Shown here piece after piece: positions 8,495 through 15,732 of a stretch of DNA of 36,287 nucleotides. Every line of letters starts with the position of its first letter. Within the stretch, counting starts at the first letter, position 1. Position numbers and translations under genes: made by a program. The notes under the pieces were generated by a model. That model made no database searches and had not been told where the DNA came from. It saw nothing but the letters and a program-made list of their open reading frames with translations. Source of the stretch: UBA4923 sp964486135 (lineage in GTDB: Bacteria > Bacillota > Clostridia > Saccharofermentanales > DTU023); assembly GCA_964486135.1 (NCBI GenBank), contig CAZAKT010000018.1, positions 1-36,287 on the forward strand. The letters run 5' to 3'.

Positions 8495-9673
8495 ATGGCA
8501 GACACCCTAACCCACCTGATCGATAAAAAACGCCTGGGGATCCTCTTGCTCGCGGCAGTCCTCCTCATGGCTCTTCTGCCTGGCCGGGCGACAGTCGCTC
8601 AATCCAATTCCCTGCAGAGCATCCAGCAGCAACTCAAGTCCGTGCGCTCGGACCTCAACCAGTTGTCAAGCAAGAAGACCAAGCTGACAGGTGATCTGGC
8701 CTATTTGGAGAAACGCTCCGCGGCACAGCGGGCTGTCTACGAAGACGCGCTTGCGCAAAAGGAAGCGGCCCTCATGGTCCTGGAGATGAATCAGGAAGCC
8801 AGCGATCTTGCCCAGAAGGACTACGAGGAAAAGCTGGTCCAGTATGGGGAGCGGGTTTCCAGGATGTACGCCTGGGACCGCCTTTCCACAGCGGATCTCT
8901 TCCTGTCCAGCGAGAACCTTCAGGGTTTTTTCACCACCCTCCGTTTCATGAAACTGGTATCCGATTCAGATGAGCAGGCCCTGGCTGACCTCGAAGCGGC
9001 CTCTGTGCTGGCCAGACAGCTGGAGGAGGAGGCTGAGGACCAGTACGGGGAAATGCTCCAACTGGTCGAGGAGGCGGATGCGGCCATGAAGGAAATCAAG
9101 GCCCAGGAAGCGCAGACGGCGGAGGATTTGAAAAAGGTGGCCTCCTCACTTGAGATAACGCGTCAGAAAGAAGCCAAGCTGTCACAAAGCGCCCAGTCCA
9201 GTGCCAAGAATCAGACGACCACGACCAGTACCACGCAAAGGCCATCCGCCTCGGCCCTCTATAGCGGGACCGGCCCCTTCATCTGGCCCCTGCCGTCCTC
9301 TTATTACGTTACCTCAGTCTTTGGCTGGCGGGCCAAATACGGGCGCTATCATTACGGCACGGATGTGGCTGCCCCGGTGGGCACGCAGATTGTCGCCATG
9401 GCGTCCGGCACCGTAACCTACGTCGGCTGGCCAGGCACCGCCTACCACTGGGCCTATGGCAAAATGGTCGTCATAGACCATGGCAACGGCTATCAGACCC
9501 GTTACGGCCACCTGAACGGTTTTAACTGCCACATCGGCCAACGGGTCAATGCGGGTCAGGTCATCGGTTATACGGGCAATACAGGCCGTTCATCCGGCCC
9601 CCATCTCCACTTTGAGACCCGGGTGAATGGGGTGCCCAAAGACCCCCTGTCATTTTTCCGCCGTACCCGTTAA
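8495..9673 (+). CDS. secreted M23 peptidoglycan hydrolase with coiled coil (EnvC/PcsB-like)
   Basis: A 392-residue exported protein. The N-terminus is a signal peptide: the basic stretch DKKR, a hydrophobic core LGILLLAAVLLMALL and a cleavage-like region ending ATVAQ. Residues about 33-220 form a long coiled coil, as in EnvC, PcsB and other FtsEX partners. A Ser/Thr/Gln-rich linker (about 230-255) leads to a C-terminal LytM/M23 domain. The zinc and catalytic residues are all present: H286 and D290 in HYGTD, H339 in YGHL, and HLH at 370-372. It is therefore probably an active endopeptidase, unlike E. coli EnvC, which only activates amidases. I chose the ATG at 8495 because AAGGA lies 6 nt upstream; an in-frame ATG at 8477 has no such site. 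Its position after ftsX supports a role as FtsX-controlled hydrolase. Confidence 0.92.
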   Translation: MADTLTHLIDKKRLGILLLAAVLLMALLPGRATVAQSNSLQSIQQQLKSVRSDLNQLSSKKTKLTGDLAYLEKRSAAQRAVYEDALAQKEAALMVLEMNQEASDLAQKDYEEKLVQYGERVSRMYAWDRLSTADLFLSSENLQGFFTTLRFMKLVSDSDEQALADLEAASVLARQLEEEAEDQYGEMLQLVEEADAAMKEIKAQEAQTAEDLKKVASSLEITRQKEAKLSQSAQSSAKNQTTTTSTTQRPSASALYSGTGPFIWPLPSSYYVTSVFGWRAKYGRYHYGTDVAAPVGTQIVAMASGTVTYVGWPGTAYHWAYGKMVVIDHGNGYQTRYGHLNGFNCHIGQRVNAGQVIGYTGNTGRSSGPHLHFETRVNGVPKDPLSFFRRTR

Positions 9674-9697
9674 GGCCGGCTTCCGGAGGGAGATCCA

Positions 9698-11173
9698 ATG
9701 GACAGATATCCACAAGAAAAGCCGGAGGAATCCGGTTTCGAAAACCTGCTTGAAGAAAACCAGAAGCAGGCGTCCCCAGGCGGGAACCAGCTTCCGGAGG
9801 CAGCCGGCGAAGGCCGTTACCTGCACCGCCAGCTCCTGCCCACACCAGCAAGCGGGCCAGCGGGTGGTCCTCCGCCGGATGTCCCAAGGAAAGCCAAGAG
9901 AAGGCTCTTCTGGCCTGTCCTTCTGGCAGTCCTTCTTACAGCTTCCCTGACCTTTGTCCTGACGGCCGCGGCCGGCTACATCTTCTACGCTGACGCGATC
10001 AGGGGCAAGTCCTCGGGCGGGGTCGTTCCCGAAGGCCAGACCCTGACCTTCACGGATGAGGAAGGCCTGGGGGAGGCCCTCGACAAATTTTCCACCGTCT
10101 ACAACCTGCTCCAGGAAAACTATTACCAGGAATTCAATGACGCCGAGATGGTCGAAAAGATGACGGAAGGACTCATCAATGAGATGGGGAGTCCCTATAC
10201 CTTCTATTTGACCCCCGAATACAATAAGGCCGTTGAGGACTCAATGAAGGGGGAGTACTACGGTATCGGGGCCGTTGTCATGAAGGATCATGACGGGAAC
10301 TTTGTCATCAGTGACATCATCCCGGACAGTCCTGCCGAATCGGTCGATCTTTTCGTCGGTGATATCTTTGTCAAGGTGGACGGACAGGATGCCCTGGAGT
10401 TCGAGGATGTCGGTGAACTGGCGGCGGCCGTCCGCGGGGATGAGGGGACCTTGGTCAAACTGGTCATCTACCGCCCCTTGGAAGACAGGGAGCTGAGCCT
10501 GACCATCAGGCGGGCCAAGGTCGCCAACGCGGCGGTCCGTTTCTATTTCCTGGATACCGGCATCGGCTATATCCATTTGACTGAATTCTCAGACCATGCG
10601 GCTGAGCATTTTGAAAACGCCCTGGTCGCGCTCATGCTCAAGGGCGCCGAACACTTCGTGATTGACCTCCGCAATAACGGGGGCGGCTATGCCCAGGAAT
10701 GCATCAACATGCTGGATGTGGTCCTGCCACCCGTGACGGTCGCCACGGTCAAGGGCCGTGAAGAGGGCCAGTTCTATGAGGATGAGTGGAAGACGAAGAC
10801 GGATTCGCTGACACCTGACGACACCCAATACGTGGTCCTGCTCAACCGCTATTCCGCCAGCGCCAGCGAATTGTTCGCCGGGGCCCTGCGGGATCACGGC
10901 AAGGCCGTCATCGTGGGGGAGACTTCCTTTGGCAAGGGGGTCGGCACCATGACCTGGAAGCTAGCTGACAACTCGGCCGTCCAGATCACCGGTTTTGAAT
11001 ACTTCCTGCCCAAGGGGGAATCCATCGACCAGGTGGGGCTGAAGCCGGACTACGAGATCAAGCTGCCCGATGAGGTCGAGACCAAGGCGCCCAACCGGCG
11101 CACCCTGGAGGAGGATGACCAGCTGCAGAAGGCCCTGGAGCTGCTGCAGCCGGAAGTCAGGCGGAAAAAATGA
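9698..11173 (+). CDS. S41 family C-terminal processing peptidase
   Basis: A 491-residue membrane-anchored serine protease of the CtpA/Tsp family. The first 65 residues are polar and Pro/Gln-rich and presumably cytoplasmic, followed by one TM segment (about 69-93, FWPVLLAVLLTASLTFVLTAAAGYIF). A PDZ domain lies at about 170-260 and the S41 catalytic core in the C-terminal half. By alignment with Tsp the nucleophile is S388 in SASASE, with D399 in LRDHG and the general base K413 in SFGKG; all are present. The start follows GGAGGGAG closely. It sits 24 bp after the M23 gene, an order often seen in Clostridia, and may process the hydrolase or other wall proteins. The substrate is not shown by the sequence. 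Confidence 0.93.
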   Translation: MDRYPQEKPEESGFENLLEENQKQASPGGNQLPEAAGEGRYLHRQLLPTPASGPAGGPPPDVPRKAKRRLFWPVLLAVLLTASLTFVLTAAAGYIFYADAIRGKSSGGVVPEGQTLTFTDEEGLGEALDKFSTVYNLLQENYYQEFNDAEMVEKMTEGLINEMGSPYTFYLTPEYNKAVEDSMKGEYYGIGAVVMKDHDGNFVISDIIPDSPAESVDLFVGDIFVKVDGQDALEFEDVGELAAAVRGDEGTLVKLVIYRPLEDRELSLTIRRAKVANAAVRFYFLDTGIGYIHLTEFSDHAAEHFENALVALMLKGAEHFVIDLRNNGGGYAQECINMLDVVLPPVTVATVKGREEGQFYEDEWKTKTDSLTPDDTQYVVLLNRYSASASELFAGALRDHGKAVIVGETSFGKGVGTMTWKLADNSAVQITGFEYFLPKGESIDQVGLKPDYEIKLPDEVETKAPNRRTLEEDDQLQKALELLQPEVRRKK

Positions 11174-11190
11174 GGACCCGTGTGGGCTCC
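11165..11190 (-). terminator. intrinsic terminator of the MBL-fold gene
   Basis: On the minus strand GGAGCCC-ACAC-GGGTCC (one bulged base) is followed, after TCA, by six T. It lies just past the stop of the minus-strand gene. The T-run is read from the lysine codons AAAAAA at the end of the S41 peptidase gene, so the signal overlaps the convergent coding sequence. No T-run follows the stem on the plus strand, so it should act in one direction. Confidence 0.6.
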
Positions 11191-11192
11191 CC

Positions 11193-12218
11193 CTAGGCCT
11201 TGGCCAGGCAGTAGGTGTGGACGTCCCCCCGGCTGTGCCGCTCCAGTTTTCCCTTATTGACCAGATGCAGGATATGGGCGATGGCTTCACCCACGGCGAA
11301 CCAGCGCTGCCCTGGCGGGAAATCAGACCAGCTGTCGGCCCGGATGGACCACTCCATCCGGGAGGCGACATCGTAGCCGGTGATGAAGGGGTTTTCGCGG
11401 ACGATTTGGAGCACATCCTCCAGCCGCTTCTCGTGATGGTCAAGCAGCTCAAGGACCCGTCCCTGCAAGGAACCCTCCCGGCCCCGGTGGCCGGGCAAGA
11501 CTTCCCGGACCTCCAGGCCGGCCGTGGCCTTGAGGCTGGTCAGATAACTGTCAAGTGAATCCGCCATGACCTTCCAATAAGTAATATTGGGGGTGATGTC
11601 AAAGAGGATATGGTCTCCTGAGATCAGGAGTTTTTGGTCCGGCTCATAGAGACAGATATGCCCCGGCGTGTGACCCGGGGTCGGGATGACCTCCCAACAC
11701 AGGTCCCCGCAGCAAATCCTGTCCCCCCGGTCAAGGGGCGTAATCCTGGGCAGTTTATCCATAATGTAATGGCGTCCCGGATTCGACTTGGCCGTTTCCA
11801 GCAGTTCCGCCTCCGGATAGCCCTCCCGACGGTATCTGTCCTCGCCATCCCGCCAGTAGTCGTCACCGGATCCTATCTGGGCGGTGAGCATGGCCAGGTC
11901 CTCCCGTCCCATATAGGCCTTGGAACCGCTGGTCAGGATCCTTGACATAAGACCCGTGTGGTCAGCGTGAAAATGGGTGGCCAGGACATCGGTTTTCTCC
12001 AGGTCCAAACCCAGTTGCCTGACCCCCTCCTGGAGGGCCGACAGGCACTCGGGCAGGTTGAAACCGGTGTCAACGATGAGATTCCTGTCGGGGGAAACCA
12101 TAATATAACTATTCAATGCCCTCAGGGGATTGCGGGGGAGCGGGATCTGGAGCCGGTAAAGGCCCTCCCTGATTTTTTCTATCATGCGATTTATCCGGAT
12201 TCCTTTCAGCTTTTTCAA
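11193..12218 (-). CDS. MBL-fold metallo-hydrolase
   Basis: A 341-residue metallo-beta-lactamase-fold hydrolase. The metal motif HFHADH is at residues 82-87, followed by TPGHTPGHICLYE and the SGDHILFD motif that gives the bridging aspartate. The C-terminal 100 residues, including a VLPGHRG segment and a helical region ending in HTYCLAKA, resemble the winged-helix-like tail of LACTB2-type or glyoxalase-II-like members. The substrate is unknown. I used the TTG at 12216-12218 because AGGA lies 7 nt upstream. An ATG at 12183-12185 (MIEKIREG) matches the usual family start better but has no properly spaced ribosome-binding site. The gene is monocistronic, convergent with the S41 peptidase and divergent from the S10 operon. 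Confidence 0.85.
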   Translation of the reverse strand: MKKLKGIRINRMIEKIREGLYRLQIPLPRNPLRALNSYIMVSPDRNLIVDTGFNLPECLSALQEGVRQLGLDLEKTDVLATHFHADHTGLMSRILTSGSKAYMGREDLAMLTAQIGSGDDYWRDGEDRYRREGYPEAELLETAKSNPGRHYIMDKLPRITPLDRGDRICCGDLCWEVIPTPGHTPGHICLYEPDQKLLISGDHILFDITPNITYWKVMADSLDSYLTSLKATAGLEVREVLPGHRGREGSLQGRVLELLDHHEKRLEDVLQIVRENPFITGYDVASRMEWSIRADSWSDFPPGQRWFAVGEAIAHILHLVNKGKLERHSRGDVHTYCLAKA

Positions 12219-12248
12219 GCATCTTTCCTACAAAGATAACATCAGCTG

Positions 12249-12273
12249 CAAGCCCTTTGTTACAATGGGCTTG
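12249..12273. repeat. 25-bp imperfect palindrome upstream of the S10 promoter
   Basis: CAAGCCCTTTGT, a central T, then ACAATGGGCTTG: 12-bp arms with a single mismatched pair (12256/12266). The 1-nt centre does not suit an RNA hairpin well and looks more like an operator for a dimeric protein. It ends 15 bp before the -35 of the S10 promoter and lies about 30 bp upstream of the minus-strand hydrolase start, so it could serve either. Confidence 0.5.
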
Positions 12274-12287
12274 AGGAAAATCCACGC

Positions 12288-12316
12288 TTGCAATCCCCAC
12301 AATCATGTTGTATACT
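12288..12316 (+). promoter_or_regulatory. sigma-A promoter of the S10 operon
   Basis: TTGCAA (12288-12293), a 17-bp spacer and TATACT (12311-12316). Four of six -35 bases and five of six -10 bases match consensus, with optimal spacing. It is the best promoter in the gap between the two divergent units. The transcript would start near 12323, giving a leader of about 249 nt. Confidence 0.7.
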
Positions 12317-12322
12317 CCACCT

Positions 12323-12571
12323 TGCGCCTTTTTCTGCGCCTTGTGCGCTTAGAGAATAGCGAAGACGGTGAAGATTGCTTCCGGCTTTACTGCAAACCGG
12401 CAGGGAACTTCACCTGAGAAGTCCGGTCCCGATACCGGGCGCGGAATCCATTGGCAGTAGGGCTCCCAGCGTTTGTGCCGCCATGGCGTCGTCTGGGCTT
12501 TAAATTGGCAAAGAAGGATACGCCCGAATCAATAGTGATTTCGAAAGCAGATTGCAGGAGGAAGTATAGGA
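12323..12571 (+). promoter_or_regulatory. structured 5' leader of the S10 operon
   Basis: The predicted leader starts with three near-copies of TGCGCCTT (12323, 12335, 12344). It can form at least three stems: GGTGAAG/CTTCACC (12367-12373 with 12408-12414), a 7-bp stem with one G-U pair around CCGGT-CCCGAT-ACCGG (12421-12440), and CCCAG/CTGGG (12465-12469 with 12493-12497). In E. coli the S10 leader is bound by L4 for autoregulation; whether this leader works in the same way is unknown. No T-run typical of an attenuator is present. The rpsJ ribosome-binding site is at its end. Confidence 0.45.
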
Positions 12572-12883
12572 ATGGCTGCAAACCAAAAAATCAGAATTCG
12601 ACTGAAGGCCTTCGATAGCCGGATACTTGACGACAGCGCAAGGCGGATCGTCAACACGGCAGAACGCACAGGCGCCAGCATCTCAGGTCCGATCCCACTC
12701 CCTACCGAAAAGGAGATCATCACCATTCTCCGCTCGCCGCACAAACACAAGGACGCGCGTGAGCAGTTCGAGATCAGGACCCACAAACGTCTCATCGATA
12801 TTCTGGCACCGACGTCCAAGACTGTAGAGGCGCTCATGCGGCTCGAAATGCCGGCTGGCGTCAATATTGAGATCAAACTGTAA
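12572..12883 (+). CDS. rpsJ: 30S ribosomal protein S10
   Basis: Head protein of the small subunit; as NusE it also joins NusB in transcription antitermination. At 103 residues it is normal length and full family identity is clear (IRIRLKAFDSRILDDSARRIV, then GPIPLPT and SPHKHKDAREQFEIRTHKRLIDI). It opens the S10 operon. AGGAGG lies upstream of the start, followed by a second AGGA close to the ATG. Unlike in many Firmicutes, no rpsL, rpsG, fusA or tuf gene is directly upstream; instead there is a divergent hydrolase and a dedicated promoter with a long leader. Confidence 0.99.
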   Translation: MAANQKIRIRLKAFDSRILDDSARRIVNTAERTGASISGPIPLPTEKEIITILRSPHKHKDAREQFEIRTHKRLIDILAPTSKTVEALMRLEMPAGVNIEIKL

Positions 12884-12917
12884 CCCTCAAAAAGGGTCAA
12901 TGTTTGCCAAGGCAAAC
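12883..12917 (+). promoter_or_regulatory. tandem hairpins between rpsJ and rplC
   Basis: Two inverted repeats fill the 56-bp spacer. The first is ACCCT-CAAAA-AGGGT (12883-12897). The second is GTTTGCC-AA-GGCAAAC (12902-12917), a perfect dyad which as RNA would probably open its innermost pair. Neither has a T-run, so termination is unlikely. They may protect or process the mRNA, or adjust the S10 to L3 ratio. Confidence 0.5.
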
Positions 12918-12939
12918 CAATAACTCAGGAGGATAAGGC

Positions 12940-13566
12940 ATGTCAAAATTCATGCTCGGCCGCAAGGCCGGAATGACACAAATATTTGACGAAAACGGGC
13001 TTGCGATTCCCGTGACCGTCATCGCCTGCGGGCCCCTTACCGTCATCCAGAACAAGACGGAGGAAAAAGAGGGCTACCAGGCCGTCCGTGTCGGCTATGA
13101 AGAAAGTAAAAAAGGAAACCGTCCCCACAAGGGGCAGTTTGAGAAGATAGGCGTAAAACCCTTGCGTGTCCTGCGCGAATTCCGTACTTCGGAGGTCTAC
13201 GAGACGGGACAGGTGATCGCGGTCGACGAAATGTTCGAAGCCGGCGATCAGGTCGATGTCACCGGAACATCCAAGGGCAAGGGCTATCAAGGCGCCATCA
13301 GGCGGCACGGTATGCGCCGCGGACCGGTAGCCCACGGATCCAAGTACCACCGCAAGGCGGGCGCCATGGGTGGCGCGGCCACGCCGGGCAAGGTATTCAA
13401 GGGAACGAAGCTTCCTGGGCAACTGGGCTATAAGCGCGTGACGGTACAGAACCTGGCCGTCGTCCAGGTGGACGGCGAACGGCACTTCCTGGTCGTCAAG
13501 GGCGCGGTTCCCGGGCCCAAGGGCGGTCTGCTCGAGATCAAGTCGACCGTCAAGTCCAAGAAGTAG
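12940..13566 (+). CDS. rplC: 50S ribosomal protein L3
   Basis: Early 50S assembly protein whose extended loop approaches the peptidyl transferase centre. The 208-residue protein begins with the standard LGRKAGMTQIFDENG and has the conserved central segment VTGTSKGKGYQGAIRRHGM followed by HGSKYHRKAGAMG and KLPGQLGYKRVTVQNL. CAGGAGGATAAGGC precedes the ATG. It is second in the S10 operon, separated from rpsJ by the tandem hairpins and 10 bp before rplD. Nothing unusual is seen in the protein. Confidence 0.99.
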   Translation: MSKFMLGRKAGMTQIFDENGLAIPVTVIACGPLTVIQNKTEEKEGYQAVRVGYEESKKGNRPHKGQFEKIGVKPLRVLREFRTSEVYETGQVIAVDEMFEAGDQVDVTGTSKGKGYQGAIRRHGMRRGPVAHGSKYHRKAGAMGGAATPGKVFKGTKLPGQLGYKRVTVQNLAVVQVDGERHFLVVKGAVPGPKGGLLEIKSTVKSKK

Positions 13567-13576
13567 GAGGGGGCAT

Positions 13577-14200
13577 ATGCAACTCGATGTATATAACATG
13601 AACGGTGATGTTGTCGGCAACATGGATTTGTCGGACAAGATTTTCGGGATTGAACCGAATGAAGACGCCGTTTACCGGGTCATGATCGCCCAGCAAGCCA
13701 ACAGAAGGCAGGGCACCCACAAGGTCAAGGGCAGGAGTGAAGTGCGAGGGGGCGGCAGGAAGCCCTTCCGCCAAAAAGGCACAGGCAGGGCCCGTCAGGG
13801 TTCGATCCGTTCGCCACTCAAGGTCGGCGGCGGTGTCGTCTTTGGGCCGACGCCGCGCAGTTACCAGACCCGGCTTCCCAAGAAGCTTCGCCGGCTGGCG
13901 CTTTTTTCCATGCTGTCCGCCAAGGCAGGCGGCGAAAAGCTCGTCATCCTGGACGAGCTGTCCATTGAAAATGGCAAGACACGCGTAATGGCGGATCTTT
14001 TGAAGAAGCTTGGCGCCGATACCACTTCGCTTATTGTCACCGTCGGCAGGCGGGACGATGTCGTCCGGTCAGCCCGGAATCTGCCCGGTGTCAAGACGGC
14101 CCCGGTCAACGCGATTTCGGTACTTGACCTTCTCAAGTATGACCGGCTGATCGCGACGCGCGAGGCGCTCGAAACACTGGAGGAGGTATACGCGTCATGA
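13577..14200 (+). CDS. rplD: 50S ribosomal protein L4
   Basis: Forms the constriction of the peptide exit tunnel together with L22, and in proteobacteria represses the S10 operon. The 207-residue protein contains the tunnel-loop region with GTHKVKGRSEVRGGGRKPFRQKGTGRARQGS, where macrolide-resistance changes occur in other bacteria; here it looks unaltered. The start follows AGGAGGGGGCAT. Its stop overlaps the rplW start as ATGA, suggesting coupled translation. If this organism has L4 feedback, the leader at 12323-12571 would be the candidate target. Confidence 0.99.
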   Translation: MQLDVYNMNGDVVGNMDLSDKIFGIEPNEDAVYRVMIAQQANRRQGTHKVKGRSEVRGGGRKPFRQKGTGRARQGSIRSPLKVGGGVVFGPTPRSYQTRLPKKLRRLALFSMLSAKAGGEKLVILDELSIENGKTRVMADLLKKLGADTTSLIVTVGRRDDVVRSARNLPGVKTAPVNAISVLDLLKYDRLIATREALETLEEVYAS

Positions 14201-14550
14201 AAGACCCGCACGATATCATCCTGAGACCGATTATTACGGAGCAGAGCATGGAGCAGACCATGCTGGGGAAATATACCTTTGCTGTGGCCAAGGACGCCAG
14301 CAGGACGGAGATAGGCAGGGCTTGTGAGCTGCTTTTCGACGTCAAGGTCGTCAAGGTCAACACCCTGCACTTTGAGGGAAAAAAACGCCGAATGGGCAAG
14401 ACAAGCGGCCGCACATCCTCCTGGAAAAAGGCTGTTGTCACCATTGATCTCGACCCCGCGCCCGAGGAATACACCCTCCCTGGCGGCAAAAAGGGGACCA
14501 GCCCGAAGAAGTACAAGACCGAGATCGCAGAATTCGGATTTGGCCAGTAA
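14197..14550 (+). CDS. rplW: 50S ribosomal protein L23, C-terminally extended
   Basis: L23 lies at the tunnel exit and is the main docking site of trigger factor and SRP. The core is recognised from DIILRPIITEQSMEQTMLGKYTF and the KVVKVNTLHFEGKKRRMGK segment. At 117 residues it is about 20 longer than typical bacterial L23 of 95-100. The excess is at the C-terminus after AVVTIDLDPAPEEYTL, a Gly/Lys-rich stretch ending in AEFGFGQ. The start overlaps the rplD stop (ATGA). It is 28 bp before rplB. The tail may change the surface near the exit port, but no function can be assigned. Confidence 0.98.
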   Translation: MKDPHDIILRPIITEQSMEQTMLGKYTFAVAKDASRTEIGRACELLFDVKVVKVNTLHFEGKKRRMGKTSGRTSSWKKAVVTIDLDPAPEEYTLPGGKKGTSPKKYKTEIAEFGFGQ

Positions 14551-14578
14551 ACCGGCCGCGTGAAAGAAGGAGATCACT

Positions 14579-15412
14579 ATGGCTATTAAAAGCTATCGCC
14601 CGACTTCTCCCGGCAGGAGGCAGATGACCGGAGCCGACCAGTCCGTCCTGACGGATAAGGCGCCGGAAAAGAGCCTGCTTGCCACAAAGAAGAAACACAG
14701 CGGCCGCAACAACTACGGCCGTATTACGGTGCGTCACAGAGGCGGCGGCAACCGCCGAAAATACCGCTTGATCGATTGGAAGCGGAATAAAACCGATATA
14801 CCCGCCAAGGTGCTGGCGATTGAATATGACCCCAACCGGACAGCCTTCATTGCGCTGATCATGTACGCGGACGGGGAGAAGAGCTATATCATAGCACCAC
14901 ACGGACTCAAGACAGGTGATGAGGTCATCGCCGGAAAAGATGTCGATATCATGGCTGGCAACTGCCTGCCCCTGTCGTCCATCCCTGTCGGAACACAGGT
15001 TCACAACGTGGAACTCTACCCCGGCCATGGCGGACAGCTGGTACGCGCTGCCGGAACCTCTGCCCAGCTCCTGGCCAAGGAAGGCCGCTACGCGACCCTT
15101 CGTATGCCATCAGGCGAGGTCCGTATGGTCCTGCAGAACTGCCGGGCCGTCATCGGTGTTGTGAGCAACATTGAAAATGAAATCGTTAACATCGGCAAAG
15201 CTGGCCGCAAACGTCATATGGGACGTCGTCCCCACGTGCGCGGTTCGGCCATGAACCCCGTTGATCACCCGCACGGCGGCGGTGAGGGCAAGGCCCCGAT
15301 CGGGAAACCCAGCCCGGTGACGCCCTGGGGCAAACCGACCCTGGGCTACCGCACACGCAAGCGTGGCAAGTCAACCGACCGGCTGATCATCAGGCGCCGC
15401 ACCAAGAGCTAG
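14579..15412 (+). CDS. rplB: 50S ribosomal protein L2
   Basis: Needed for subunit association and peptidyl transferase centre assembly. The 277-residue protein is normal in length and has the essential histidine region MNPVDHPHGGGEG near the C-terminus, as well as the RNA-binding core with HRGGGNRRKYRLIDWKR and VEYDPNRTAFIAL-type sequence (here IEYDPNRTAFIAL). GAAGGAG lies upstream of the ATG. It follows rplW and precedes rpsS by 16 bp, the standard S10-operon order. Confidence 0.99.
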   Translation: MAIKSYRPTSPGRRQMTGADQSVLTDKAPEKSLLATKKKHSGRNNYGRITVRHRGGGNRRKYRLIDWKRNKTDIPAKVLAIEYDPNRTAFIALIMYADGEKSYIIAPHGLKTGDEVIAGKDVDIMAGNCLPLSSIPVGTQVHNVELYPGHGGQLVRAAGTSAQLLAKEGRYATLRMPSGEVRMVLQNCRAVIGVVSNIENEIVNIGKAGRKRHMGRRPHVRGSAMNPVDHPHGGGEGKAPIGKPSPVTPWGKPTLGYRTRKRGKSTDRLIIRRRTKS

Positions 15413-15428
15413 GGATGGAGGAGAGAGC

Positions 15429-15710
15429 ATGAGTCGTTCCGCAAAAAAAGGTTATTACGTAGATGAAAGGCTTTTGAAGCGCATCAACGAGCAGAATGAG
15501 AAGAATGAGCACCGTGTCCTGAGAACCTGGGCACGCGCCTCCACGATTTTCCCGGAAATGGTGGGCCATACCATCGCCGTCCACGACGGGCGCAAGCACG
15601 TTCCCGTCTATATCACGGAGGAGATGGTCGGTCATAAGCTGGGGGAATTCGCCCCGACAAGAACCTTCAGAGGCCATGCCGGATCTGAAAAACGCGCCAG
15701 GATGCGCTAG
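15429..15710 (+). CDS. rpsS: 30S ribosomal protein S19
   Basis: Head protein that pairs with S13 near the A and P sites. The 93 residues match the family length; diagnostic segments are RSAKKGYYVDERLLKRI, TIFPEMVGHTIAVHDGRKHVPVYITEEMVGHKLGEFAPTR and the final FRGHAG. GGAGGAGAG precedes the ATG. It ends 22 bp before the GTG start chosen for rplV; an open frame for rplV extends further back into rpsS but is not expected to be used. Confidence 0.99.
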   Translation: MSRSAKKGYYVDERLLKRINEQNEKNEHRVLRTWARASTIFPEMVGHTIAVHDGRKHVPVYITEEMVGHKLGEFAPTRTFRGHAGSEKRARMR

Positions 15711-15732
15711 GAAACGGCAGGGAGGAAAAACT

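Larger units (their letters stand above)
12219..12571. other. intergenic region: dyad, S10 promoter and leader
   Basis: This 353-bp stretch holds no credible gene. It contains the upstream region of the minus-strand hydrolase, a 25-bp imperfect palindrome, a strong sigma-A promoter reading towards rpsJ and a long structured leader, each listed separately. A 77-codon open frame from 12184 has no ribosome-binding site and was discarded. Confidence 0.7.

Noticed and set aside
12184..12417. A 77-codon open frame in the region upstream of rpsJ
   Set aside because: No ribosome-binding site, no family resemblance, and it crosses the promoter and leader.
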